Below are positions 39,080 through 48,440 of a stretch of DNA of 64,000 bases, one piece after another. The notes beneath the pieces are model-generated. The model had not been told where the DNA came from and ran no database searches. It saw nothing but the letters and a program-made list of their open reading frames with translations. How positions within the stretch are numbered: position 1 is the stretch's first letter; every line of letters starts with the position of its first letter. This DNA is from Sipunculus nudus (lineage: Eukaryota > Annelida > Sipuncula > Golfingiida > Sipunculidae), in NCBI GenBank assembly GCA_026874595.1, contig CM049320.1, positions 9,613,464-9,677,463 on the forward strand. Reading direction: 5' to 3'. Made by a program: the position numbers and the translations under genes.

Positions 39080-39731
39080 TAAACAGCCCGTTCAGATACA
39101 CTAAAATATTCTTAAAAGCAAACATTTTTTTTTTCTTTTTAACTGTTTATCGATATATTGGGCTATTGTATACTTTTATTATAATTCTTCCGCCACAAGC
39201 TTCCAATCATTAATCATGAATCAATATCGTATATAATTTCATATAAGTATATTAACAATTTTTGGTATATGGCCATCAGGGGGCGCTGCACTTTAAACAC
39301 TACAATATTTCATTATTGAGCCATACCTCCAAAGCTATAAATGATATTGTAATTTTTATTACTGCATCTAAACCTAAAAGCAATTGTGAAATTCCCATGA
39401 AGATTTGGTCATGTTCTGATAAAATCAAGTTGACCTAATTAAGGTCAAAACTTGTTGGAGTATGAAATATTCAGATATTTCTATACCTGACACTGGCCAT
39501 AGTTTCTTGCAATCCCTTCGAAACATATCCTGCTGGCAAATATCTATTATTGCATCTGACCTATTTGACTTTGTCAAGATGGGTCGAAGGTCAAATGTCA
39601 AGGTGCCTCAGGACTATGCCTCAACTTTGTATGGATTTGGTCTAGGTGAATGTGAATTTGTTAGAGTCAATTTTCTACAACTTATTTAAAGAGGTAAATT
39701 TTTTTTTACGCCCGTCTATGACGGAGATATT
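39080..39731. other. No gene; end of a family repeat
   Basis: The phrase CGCCCGTCTATGACGGAGAT near 39,710 looks like the boundary of a dispersed invertebrate repeat. A GGGGGCGCTGC word lies near 39,280. No frame is supported. Confidence 0.4.
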
Positions 39732-40166
39732 ATGGTATGGGCAGCTGATACTATAGTTTTTTGTTATAATAAATATAACCAGTCTAAAAATGATCATGCA
39801 TTATATCAGTATAATAATATGACTACTCCCTCTTGGGGGGCTATGGGCAACAGGGTCATTGGTGTATTGCTGGTATCTTGTTTCATTGTAATAATGTGCA
39901 CCCAGGTGTCTTGTGTACTCCCTGAATTCTCCCTTCTATCGTTTTCACTGCCTGGGTTTGCATCAGTTACAAGGGCTATCTGCAAGTATAATCCTGCCAT
40001 TAACAAAACATACTCTGCTTGTAAGTACTGCATGACCCAGCCTGCTACTCCAAAGACTCTGGCAGAAGTCACTTCATTCGCCTTTGAATTTGTGTTCTCA
40101 GGATATCTCTGCTTTCTGTTCATATCACTGCCTTCAGTTCATTATGTTATTCCTTCATCTACCTGA
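39732..40166 (+). CDS. Membrane-like open frame of 144 codons, unknown function
   Basis: An ATG-started frame with a hydrophobic helix around residues 40-60 (VIGVLLVSCFIVIMC) and a second hydrophobic stretch near the C-terminus (FVFSGYLCFLFISLP). Between them is a Cys-containing segment (AICKYNPAINKTYSACKYC) with a potential N-glycosylation site (NKT). I do not recognise a family. It sits just upstream of the coiled-coil frame and may be a chance frame, an exon, or cargo of a mobile element. The start is the first ATG and is not otherwise supported. Confidence 0.3.
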   Translation: MVWAADTIVFCYNKYNQSKNDHALYQYNNMTTPSWGAMGNRVIGVLLVSCFIVIMCTQVSCVLPEFSLLSFSLPGFASVTRAICKYNPAINKTYSACKYCMTQPATPKTLAEVTSFAFEFVFSGYLCFLFISLPSVHYVIPSST

Positions 40167-40299
40167 CATATGTCCTATTTATGCAATACATTACACATTT
40201 TGTTTTACCAAAAGTTTACACAAAGGGAGAACACAAAATCAAAGACGTTTCTTATACAATACTTTACACACAAGACTAAAGCAATGTATTATTTCAGAA

Positions 40300-40866
40300 A
40301 TGAATATGGAGGCAATCAAAGAAAGAATTGACAATATTAGGAAGGCTGGACTATAGTTTACAGAACTAATAACCATAACAACATGTTCATCCAATATTAA
40401 TACCAATAAGATGATGTCCACAATCAACACTGATATTGAAACCAATGCAGAGAGAATTTTATGTGAAGTTAAAAAACTTAACAGTAAAAAAGATGCACAG
40501 ATTAGATCACTGAGACAGGAACTTGCATCTACCAAGGGACAACATTTTTTGGCAACTAATGAATTAAATAATTGTCAGCAAGAGGTCAAAAAAGTTAAAC
40601 TAGATCTGGAACAATGCAGGCATGATCTCAGTTCCTCTACAGATGAATCCATGTTCGATACATGCGCACCTGTTAAATCATCCAGTAATAATGACCCACA
40701 GAAAGAAGGAAATGATGAACATGCTCAAAGTCAAGATGTTACTATTGAAGTAACAAACAATGAAAAACCAACCCTGAGCCTTAAAATTGAATCACAGTGC
40801 AGTCAAGAATCTCTGGATGAAACAGAGCCACCAAAAAAACTAGAGGAAATCTCCACAAGGACGTGA
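40300..40866 (+). CDS. Coiled-coil protein fragment, unknown; one in-frame stop
   Basis: The frame opens at ATG 40,300 right after a TATTATTTCAG tract that resembles a splice acceptor. It has a TAG at 40,354-40,356 and reopens at 40,411 for 151 codons. Residues resemble a parallel coiled coil: IETNAERILCEVKKLNSKKD, then AQIRSLRQELAS, then NNCQQEVKKVKLDLEQCRHD. An acidic, Ser/Gln-rich tail follows and ends at a TGA (40,864-40,866). Its composition looks more protein-like than most frames in the window. No family is recognised. It may be a captured exon or an N-terminal protein of the Helentron that starts about 1.3 kb downstream. Confidence 0.4.
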
Positions 40867-42151
40867 AATGACCACCTGTCGCAACATTTAATTCACTATC
40901 CAACTGATAGATCTATTAAATAACCACCATACACATTTTATTTATATATGGATAAATGAATGTGACCTCATAGGCTAATGACATTTTTAACCTCACAGTT
41001 TAATTTCTATCTTATTTTTTTCAGATAAACTCAATTCAGTCATTCACATAGATCTACTATGTAGTTTCAATTTACATCTACTATGTAGTTTGCTTTTATG
41101 CATTATTCACTCAGCCGAGTGAATCCCAATTTTGTGCTAAGTAATATGAACAGGTAAATAGATAGTGCACAGTCCATTTTTATTTTGTATTCCCTATGGT
41201 AAGTGGAATTGTATTAATATATTTTCTGTAGAATTATGTGCATCATTCATGTTGACACACATGTATGTAAGATTGTTTCCCTTACCTATTGTGCATGTAC
41301 TTACAAAGATATGGATACATGTACTTCCTTTTTTTAATGAGTGATGTCATCTGATTTAGCTATCCACATGCTCAGAGTGTAGAGTTTTTGAATATGATTT
41401 TTAAACTTGAGTTTGTATATTAAAAGAGTTAGAGAAATAATAAATAATTTGTGGGGCTTTATAATTTGTTGTTTTAATAAAGATGTTCTCCTGGCCCCCT
41501 CGCCCATGCCCTGCCACCAGCCCTTAATTAGTGTGATGATGAGGGGGCGGGTGACAGTGAGTGGCAGGATGAGTGCGAGTGGAAGGGTGGGAGTGGAAGG
41601 GTGTGGGTGAGAGTGGAAATGCATCATGTCAGAGAAAGAATATGTGCAAGATGGCGTACATACTTGTTTACAATTGCAAAGTTATCAAGTTTTGCTTGGA
41701 TCATCGACTAGCTATGCAATTAGTAGAGATGTGTAGTGTTAAAAGCTTGAACAAAATGAGCAAAAGTGCAGAATCTTAGCCCATTATGAAAAAGATTATG
41801 CTGCACTGCACATTATAATGGATGAGGCAGTTGTAAGTATAGGGGGAAAGAAATTTGTTTTTGTACTGATTTATATATGGTCATATATGGCCTGACGTAT
41901 TATACTGTACCCAATGAGCATCCATCCGTTTAGTTTTGTGTTGATGCGATGACTTTGCAGTGGTTTTGTTGTATTGTCATTTTTTTATGTACTCGCAGAT
42001 GAGGATGCAGGCATTTTTGGAGCAAGCCGAGGATGCGCAGCTCTTTAAAGAATGGAATGAGGAGAAGCTCATTAAAACATGGAGCGAGGAAAAGAACCTC
42101 TGTAAAAATGCACAGTATAAATTGCAGGATGGAAGAGGACGTCATTAATAA
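40867..42151. other. Mostly noncoding; short G-rich patch; upstream part of the Helentron
   Basis: A GC- and G-rich patch of short GTGAGTG/GGAAGGGTG repeats lies at 41,530-41,620. From about 41,999, after a TACTCGCAG acceptor-like tract, a short frame reads MRMQAFLEQAEDAQLFKEW and ends before 42,150. It may be an upstream piece of the Helentron protein. No terminus of the Helentron could be fixed here. Confidence 0.4.
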
Positions 42152-42658
42152 ATGCAGCGGGCAAGAGCATCGCATAAAAGAGGGATGCTCATCAATAAAT
42201 GGCAGAAGGGACTTGGAGAAGTATCGATGAAAACTATCAAATCAGTGTATACTGATGATTATCACTTGGAATTGTACATGGAGTGTAGAAAGATAGTGCA
42301 GGAATACTGTAGTTACTTGGAATATTGCCGAAATCTATGTATGTTCAGTTTCTTTGCTGGATTGTATATGATTATTATTGTTTTGAGAAGTGGTGACATT
42401 GAAGTTAATCCTGGACCTCGAACAAAAAAGCAAAGTGTTGAAATGAGAATTAAAAGAGAGCGTGAAAGAAAACGGAAGGAAAGAGAAAATGAAACGGAAC
42501 ATAAAAAGAAATGTAGGTTGGAAACTGTTGCAATAAAAATGAAAGAAAAGAGAAAATCTGAAATGGCAGAGGAACGATCACGCAGGTTACAGTCTGATCG
42601 AAAAACAAAAAAGAAAAGCAGGCAATGTGAGGCTTCAGAAAAAAGGCAGAGAGATTAG
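42152..42658 (+). pseudogene. Helentron N-terminal segment with a 2A-like ribosome-skipping motif
   Basis: A 168-codon frame from ATG 42,152. Residues 62-79 are hydrophobic (LCMFSFFAGLYMIIIVL) and lead directly into RSGDIEVNPGP. GDIEVNPGP, at residues 81-89 (42,392-42,418), fits the 2A consensus D-(V/I)-E-x-N-P-G-P. In known 2A peptides translation skips the Gly-Pro bond and resumes at the final Pro. That would release the N-terminal piece and start the downstream protein at Pro. After the motif the sequence is highly basic (KRERERKRKERENE). The frame ends at a TAG (42,656-42,658). The rest of the element lies downstream in several frames. Start choice is uncertain, because an overlapping frame begins at 42,033. 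Confidence 0.75.
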
Positions 42659-42732
42659 AGACTAAAACACGAAAAATGTGAGAAAACAGAAAATGTGAAA
42701 TACCAGAAAAGAGCCATGGAGATTAGAAATTG

Positions 42733-43056
42733 TAAAAGAAAATAGAAGCGAATAGAGCAGCTGAAACACCAGAAAAAAGATCAGAGAAGTTACAGACTGT
42801 TAAAATTAAAATGGAAGGGAATAGAGCAGCTGAAACACCAAAGAGAAGATCAGAGAGGTTACAGACTGTTAGAATTAAAATGGAAGCTAATAGAGCAGCT
42901 GAAACACCAGAGAAAAGATCACCGAGGTTACATTCTGATAGACAGAAGAGGAAAGAGAAAAGGGATATTTCAGACATGGATAGTCAGTGTCGGTGTTTAA
43001 AAAATGTGCGATCTGGACCAATTTATGTTTGCACGTGTTGCCATAGATTTATGTAG
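42733..43056 (+). pseudogene. Helentron charged-repeat region and Cys motif
   Basis: The frame carries the 23-residue repeats and ends with SGPIYVCTCCHRFM, a conserved Cys-x-x-Cys-His phrase that opens the DUF6570-like region. A TAG at 43,054-43,056 replaces the residue after RFM, where a Tyr codon would be expected. Confidence 0.8.
42751..42945 (+). repeat. 69-bp in-frame tandem repeat, 2.8 units
   Basis: Units begin at 42,751, 42,820 and 42,889 with AATAGAGCAG and encode 23 residues each around NRAAETPEKRSERLQTVR. Such ETPExRxxRL repeats are usual in the N-terminal part of Helitron/Helentron proteins and may help bind nucleic acid. The 69-bp spacing keeps the frame. Confidence 0.9.
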
Positions 43057-43694
43057 AGGCAAACGTAAATTTATATAAAGAAAGTAGATACAGTAAATTT
43101 TCTGAAGCTGAGATTAATGAAACCTTGCTGGCGTTCATTTATAAAACAACTGATAATAATATATATATGTGTGTAACATGTGATAGATCCCTGAAAAGGG
43201 GAATGGTACCAGGACAAGCAAAAGCAAATAATTTGCAACTGGATAAATTGTGCAGAGAGATGTCAGATTTGTGTAATATAAAAGTAAGGCTGCTGTCAAA
43301 GAGAATCCCATTCATGAAAATGGTTGCCTTGCCTAGAGGAAATCAAACAGCCATACATGGTCCTGCTGTGAATTGTCCGACGAAACTGAACACTATATGC
43401 CATATTTTGCCAAGATTACCAAAAGATGCACAGATCATTCCTATGAAACTCAAAAGAAGGCTGGTGTATAAAGGTAATTATATGTTTGACAGTGTGAGAC
43501 CAGAAAGAATGTTAGCTGCTTTGTCCTGGCTGAAAGATAACAACATGTTGTACAGTGACATATCTATTAATTATGACTGGATACAAGGCTGGCAGCAGGA
43601 AGATCCTGAACTGTGGCATGCTATGAGTGGCGTTTTAGTACCGTTAAAAGACGAAGGAAAAATAAAGGAAAATGAAGGGAACCAAATGCGTTGA
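43057..43694 (+). pseudogene. Helentron DUF6570-like region
   Basis: Continues the previous piece after the stop. DNNIYMCVTCDRSLKRG supplies a second Cys pair. The conserved order then follows: PGQAKANNLQLDKLCREM, RIPFMKMVALPRGNQ, IHGPAVNCPTKLNT, ILPRLPKDAQIIPMKLKRRL and SWLKDNNMLYSDISIN. This domain is a fixed companion of Helentron/Helitron Rep-helicase proteins; its biochemical role is not established. The frame is open from about 43,125 to a TGA at 43,692-43,694. Confidence 0.85.
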
Positions 43695-43785
43695 ATGAAA
43701 ATGTAAACATGATTAAGATGAATGATGAAACTAGCAACATTAAAGAGTTCTTGACAGGCTCGAAAAAAAAAGATTTATAAGGATG

Positions 43786-44330
43786 CAACCATTATGCACA
43801 TACATTAGAGAATTTAGAACAGCTTTGTCACAGTGAAGGTTTTGAAATTGGTGATGTCGAAGGTGATGGAAATTGTTTGTTTAGATCTGTAGAAATGCAA
43901 TTACTAAATCGAGGTGTAAGAATAAGTAATGTGGAACTTCGACAGCAGCTGGTGGAATACCTGGAAAAAAAATCTAAATGGTCCGACAGGAGATATCCCT
44001 TACAAAAATTGTTTTGCTAACAGAATACCTGAACATGGTGATACTGAGGTGAAATGTGATTTAGATAAGTATGTTGAAGAGGTAGATAATTTAGAAGACA
44101 GACTTGAGCTACAGTGGCAAAGATATTTACAAGACCTGGAAAAAGGTTCCTGGGGTGACCATATTGCTGTACAAGGAATGGCTGACATGCTACAGGTGTC
44201 TATGAGAATAGTAGGGACAGTGAACCCTGAAACTGTATTGAACCAAGTGATAGGAATAACACAATGACTTTAAATTTAGGTTTGATTGGTCAGACGCATT
44301 ATGTGTCTTTAAGAGTGAAGGCAGTGCCAG
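43786..44330 (+). pseudogene. Helentron OTU-type cysteine protease
   Basis: The catalytic loop GDVEGDGNCLFRSVEMQLLN is intact, with the nucleophile Cys at 43,874-43,876. The frame then shifts in an A run near 43,965 and continues through GDIPYKNCFANRI and SWGDHIAVQGMADMLQVSM. It shifts again near 44,260 into LGLIGQTHYVSLRV, with the general-base His at 44,297-44,299. OTU enzymes are deubiquitinase-like proteases, and in Helentrons this domain is embedded in the Rep-helicase polyprotein. The catalytic Cys and His survive, but the two frameshifts prevent a functional product. Confidence 0.88.
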
Positions 44331-44766
44331 TAAACTATACTCTAGCAAGTCCTACAAAGATAACTGCAGAGATGGGGAGCAGGATGAAAAGTAACACAAA
44401 TAGTTCTGTAGAAGTAAACGTATCTGATGACGTGAATGTTAAAGCAGCTGAAGATGATCCTGAATTTGAACAAGAGAGTAAAGCTTTTGAACAGTCAGCA
44501 AAGTTGAGAGGTTTGCCATTTGATATTGCCTTCAGCATGATATACCAGAAGCTAATTTACAACTGTCTGTTGCTCCAGCAGAAGGTCAGGAAACATTGAA
44601 TATACTTTTAGATGAAAGGTTTGAAGAAATGGCTTTTCCACAATTGTTTCCATATGGCACAGGTGGTTTTTCGGAAAAACGGAATGATAAGCTGACTTTG
44701 AGAAAGTATTTTAATCAGAGGTTGTTAGACGTAGATGGTAGATTTGCACGATTGAGTACTTGCTGA
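44331..44766 (+). pseudogene. Linker from OTU to Rep
   Basis: It carries the conserved LRGLPFD phrase, then after a frameshift near 44,540 LQLSVAPAEGQETLNILLD and EEMAFPQLFPYGTGGFSEK. Then KYFNQRLLDVDGRFA, just before the Rep domain. A TGA at 44,764-44,766 and a frameshift in a T run near 44,780 follow. This is the region that usually joins DUF6570/OTU to the Rep (Helitron-like N) domain. Confidence 0.82.
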
Positions 44767-44779
44767 CTGCACAGTTTTT

Positions 44780-45950
44780 TTTTTTCAGTCGAGGTTGAAC
44801 AAATAAGCAAGTTAACTTTGGTGGTCATAGGGCGAGTAGCTGGAAAACAATATAGAGGCCGAATAATTACAGCGGGGCATTTGAAAGATCCCGAAAGATT
44901 GACTCAAATGATACAAAAGGACAAGGCTTACAAGTTTATGACAGAAGTGAGAGGAAGCACGGCATATTGGCAAAAAGTGCATTATGATATTCTTGCAATG
45001 ATCAGGCAGTTGGGCATACCGACATGGTTTCTTACTTTGTCAGCTGCTGAGATGAGATGGCCAGTAATTATCCAAATTTTTGCTAGACAGTACGGTGAAA
45101 TATACTTTGATGATGATGTAGCCAATATGACGTGGGAACGGAAAACATGCTGGCTTAAAAGAAATCCCGTCACAGCCGCCAGACATTTCCAGTATAGAAT
45201 TGACAAGTTCTGGAAGACAGTTGTCCCGGACAAGGCTGAACCTATTGGTCAAATAGCAGATTATATGATTAGAATAGAATTTCAGGCAAGAGGTTCACCT
45301 CATGCTCATACAGTGCTATTGGTAAAAAATGCACCAAATTTGGAATAGATTCCAATGGAAAAGTTATCGAATTTATCGACAGATACAAAACATGTGCAAA
45401 TGATGTCCATGGTGAAGATTTGCAAGCTGTCATTAATCTTCAAAAACACTCCCACTCTTCAAGTCGTTTGAAATATGGAACATGCCGTTTTCATTTTCCT
45501 AAACCACTAAGCCAACAAACGTTAATTGCATCAGAACCTGCAGATCTAGACAGCAGAAAAGAACTTGTGCCTGAAGCAAGAATGTGCTGATGAAGGTGCA
45601 ACGTACGATAAGCGATTTGGAAAGTCTTGAAGATGTTATGTTAGATAAAGTTCTTGATGTAAGTCAAATTTCAATAGAATCTTACATACAGGCCCTTGAG
45701 ACATGCAAAAAGGGACATTCGGTCGTTTTGCGACGAGCCGTTTGTGAAATGAACATAAACAGTTATAATCCTTCAATTCTTAAAGCATGGAAAGCTAACA
45801 TGGACATCCAGTATATTTTAGATCCGTATGCCTGAGTTATGTTTGTGACATCATACTTGATGAGAAGTGAAAGAAATATGGGTGAGTTGTTGAAACAGGT
45901 TATCAAAGAGACAACAGCCGGAAACAGTTGAGAAAACTCGGCACAACATT
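44780..45950 (+). pseudogene. Helentron Rep (HUH endonuclease)
   Basis: Clear Rep motifs: GRIITAGHLKDPERLTQM; VRGSTAYWQKVHYDILAMIR; GIPTWFLTLSAAEMRWP; and the metal-binding HUH motif as ARGSPHAHTVLLVKN (His codons at 45,301-45,303 and 45,307-45,309). After a frameshift near 45,335 the frame reads NLQKHSHSSSRLKYG and CRFHFPKPLS. After another near 45,585 it reads SVVLRRAVCEMNINSYNPSI and QYILDPYA. A TGA (45,833-45,835) sits where a Cys codon is usual, then FVTSYLMRSERNMGELL. The catalytic tyrosine of the second motif is kept (TAC, 45,854-45,856). The residue four before it is Phe. The enzyme would nick single-stranded transposon DNA and stay covalently joined to its 5' end. Confidence 0.92.
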
Positions 45951-47340
45951 TTTAAATCAAAGAGAAGTTAGTGAAAGAAAGGAAGCGGTTATAAGGTTTC
46001 ACAAATACAATGTTGAGTAAGAGAGGGAAAAATTCTATCTGGCAAATTAATGCTGTATATACCTTGGCAGAATGAAGAAAGAGATATTATTTGCGATAGC
46101 AGTACATATTATGAACAATATAAAGATGTACATACCTTGGCGGATTGAAGAAAGAGATATTATTGGCGATAGCAGTACATATTATGAACAATATAAAGTA
46201 TTCTCCGGAGATTATTAAACAACAGCAACATTTTAGTCATAATGCACAGACTCTAGAAGCGGCACAACATGAGTTGGACAGATATGGGCCACCAGAGCAC
46301 GTATTGGGTGATGTTGCATCAAATGTAGAACACGACAGAATGCAAGATGAGGAAGAAGGAAATGAAGACTAGACTTATATGGCTCAAGGTGATATACATG
46401 AAAATTCTGAAGTTTTGGATGATGAGACACGTGGATTTTGTATTTTAGGATGCAAATGATGATTACACGAAATTATGTGAACCACTGTGGTATCGATTTC
46501 AGTTCGCAGAGCTTGCAGAAATTATGAGACAACAAAATGACAAAATGTTTGCGGAGTTACTGTACGCACTGGTACACAGACTGAAGAAGACGAAGCATTG
46601 CTTGAAACAAGAAATATTATGGAGCAAAGTACAGAATACCCATATCACTGCCTTCATCTTATACAGCCTCGAAATATGTTAATAAATACAATTCAGAGAT
46701 GATGGCTCAGGTAAACAGTCGAGTTCTTAAGATAAAGTCAATTGACAGGAAAAGAGACAAAAACTCTGGCGTAGCAATTGAATTCTGCCACAGAGCTTCA
46801 GATACTGGGGGCTTGCTTGAAGAGATTTAAATTGCAGTTGGTTGTAAAGTCATGCTTACGCACAATATTTATGTTTCTGATGGTTTGGTAAATGGAGCAA
46901 CTTCGCAAGTAGAACATGTTATACTGATAGGTGATGTAGTTACCACGATTTTAGTCAAGTTTAACAATGAAAAGGTCGGTGAGAAGGCGATCCAACAGAG
47001 CCAATACAGACAGATTACCCAGTATCAGTGCCAATTTCAAGAGTGGAAGCACAATTTAAAGTTGGAAGAAAAAGTCCTGTTTTGGCATCAAGAAGACAGT
47101 TTCCATTAATCTTGGCTTGGGCCTCAACAATTCACAAAATACAGGGAATGACTACAGACGAAATAGTCGCATCTTTTAATGGAAGATTCAGTGGAGGGCA
47201 AGCCTATGTTGCGCTGAGCAGAGTGAGATCATTGGGGGGGGCTTACATTTGCTGAATTTCAAACCTTGTAAAATTAAGGTAAATGAAGAAGTGAACACAG
47301 AAATGGAGCGATTGAGAGAAAATTGTATTGAGAGGCCATT
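45951..47340 (+). pseudogene. Helentron PIF1-like helicase with deleted ATPase core
   Basis: N-terminal helicase-linked phrases are present: LRKLGTTFLNQREVS, LPWQNEERDII, HNAQTLEAAQHELDRYGPPE and NVEHDRMQDEEEG. The similarity then jumps to FQFAELAEIMRQQNDKMFAE, so the region that should hold Walker A (GxxGxGKS), Walker B and the GDxxQL motif is missing. The C-terminal part follows in pieces: [38 protein letters not shown] and [18 protein letters not shown]. These are motifs V and VI of superfamily 1B helicases. Without ATP binding it cannot unwind DNA. A 73-bp-period tandem duplication (46,059-46,198) and several frameshifts add to the damage. Confidence 0.9.
46059..46198 (+). repeat. Direct tandem duplication, 73-bp period, inside the helicase pseudogene
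   Basis: Two 67-bp units, starting with ATACCTTGGC at 46,059 and 46,132, differ at a few bases and encode the same LPWxxEERDII...YYEQYK phrase. The 73-bp spacing is not a multiple of three, so the duplication itself shifts the frame. Confidence 0.9.
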
Positions 47341-47354
47341 TCAAGAGAGCCAGA

Positions 47355-48003
47355 TAGTTATGAGCTTTGTATTTCACATTTGAACGTGCGTGGTATCAAA
47401 TCTAAGCTGCAACATTTAAAAGCTGATCCGATTGTAAAAGTATGTGACGTTTTGTGTTTGTGGGAAACGTTTCTTTATGAAACTGATGAATTTTCTGCAG
47501 ATTCGGTTGCATAGATATGGAAGTGTTCGGATGGACGGACGTGTGCTAAAGGGTAGTGGGCTGATTATAGCTGCAAGTAAATTACTACGCCCATCAGTCA
47601 TTAGCAGAACAGTATCAAGAAACTTTGAACAAATGACAATTGAAATGAAATGAGAAGTGAATAATATGTTCATTACTTGTATATACCGACCTCCGTCAGG
47701 TAGTATCACAGAGTGTTTGAAGGACATAGCAGAACTAGTTGACGAGTTGAGGTAAGTGTGCAGTACCTATGAGTCTGTAATCCTCGGAGATTTCAATGAG
47801 AATGCTTTACTGGAGCCGATGCATGCAGTACACTTTTTACAATCAATGGGTTTCACACAGAACACATAGCAGCCAACAAGGGATAGTGGAACTACACTGG
47901 ATCATACTTACGTTATGTCAAGAAAGTTTTCGGTCTCATGCTATGTAACAGATACTAATTATTCTGATCATGATTTTGTGACGGCATACTTTACATACTA
48001 AAG
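47355..48003 (+). pseudogene. Helentron C-terminal APE-like endonuclease (EEP fold)
   Basis: Pieces match endonuclease/exonuclease/phosphatase domains in order: ISHLNVRGIKSKLQHLKADP; VCDVLCLWETF (metal-binding Glu); KGSGLIIAA; FITCIYRPPSG; ESVILGDFNEN (catalytic Asp and Asn, about 47,786-47,797); TRDSGTTLDHTYV; and the terminal YSDHDFVTAYF (Asp-His dyad, about 47,963-47,968). At least three stops or frameshifts break it. Its place directly after the helicase is diagnostic for Helentrons. A separate LINE endonuclease is less likely, since no RT follows. Confidence 0.88.
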
Positions 48004-48440
48004 TGTATAATGCAAGCCCTTATTATATTGTGAAAAGAGTGACGAAAAAATGAATTATAATTTATAAGAGTATGCTTAATTTTGACAAAGATATAAGAAC
48101 AATTTTAAGGTTTTTCGGTGACCTTGACCTTTCACCAAGTTTGTTCAAACACAATAACGACCGAGTGGATACGGATATATAGCATGCTTATAAGTTTCCA
48201 AGCAATAGCTGCAAAAGTGCGGCTTGTAAAGTGACGACAAACAGACACAAACAAACAAGATGATGAGAGGGCATACGCTTGACGAAAAGGGAAACAAAAT
48301 AGGCAAACAGACAGAAAGACAGGAAGATAGACAAAAAGGGAATGTGGAAACAGTAGTATGAATGAGCAATGTTGTCGGGAAGCAGAAACCAATTATGTGT
48401 GTATGTAGGTATGCTGACATTTTTGTGAGAACTTGTCTAT
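48004..48440. repeat. Helentron downstream flank and dispersed repeat
   Basis: After the last endonuclease codon the sequence becomes AT-rich. It then enters a repeat (CTTGACCTTTCACC phrase near 48,125) and from 48,163 matches window positions 1-170. The 3' end of the Helentron must lie between 48,003 and about 48,160, but I could not see a terminal hairpin with confidence. Confidence 0.6.

Larger units (their letters stand above)
42000..48003 (+). mobile_element. Decayed Helentron (Helitron2-type rolling-circle transposon)
   Basis: All expected Helentron domains follow one another on the plus strand: N-terminal charged repeats, DUF6570-like region, OTU protease, HUH Rep, PIF1-like helicase and a C-terminal APE-like endonuclease. 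The OTU plus C-terminal endonuclease combination separates Helentrons from canonical Helitrons. I count at least eight stops or frameshifts, and the ATPase core of the helicase is deleted, so the copy is non-autonomous. I could not identify the termini; the limits given are the outermost coding similarity. Intact elements transpose by nicking and strand transfer through the Rep domain, with unwinding by the helicase. Confidence 0.9.

Noticed and set aside
43786-44330. OTU domain of viral origin or a host deubiquitinase
   Set aside because: It lies between DUF6570-like and Rep sequence on the same strand, which is the Helentron arrangement.
47355-48003. Independent LINE endonuclease
   Set aside because: It directly follows the PIF1 helicase, no reverse transcriptase follows it, and a C-terminal endonuclease is expected in Helentrons.
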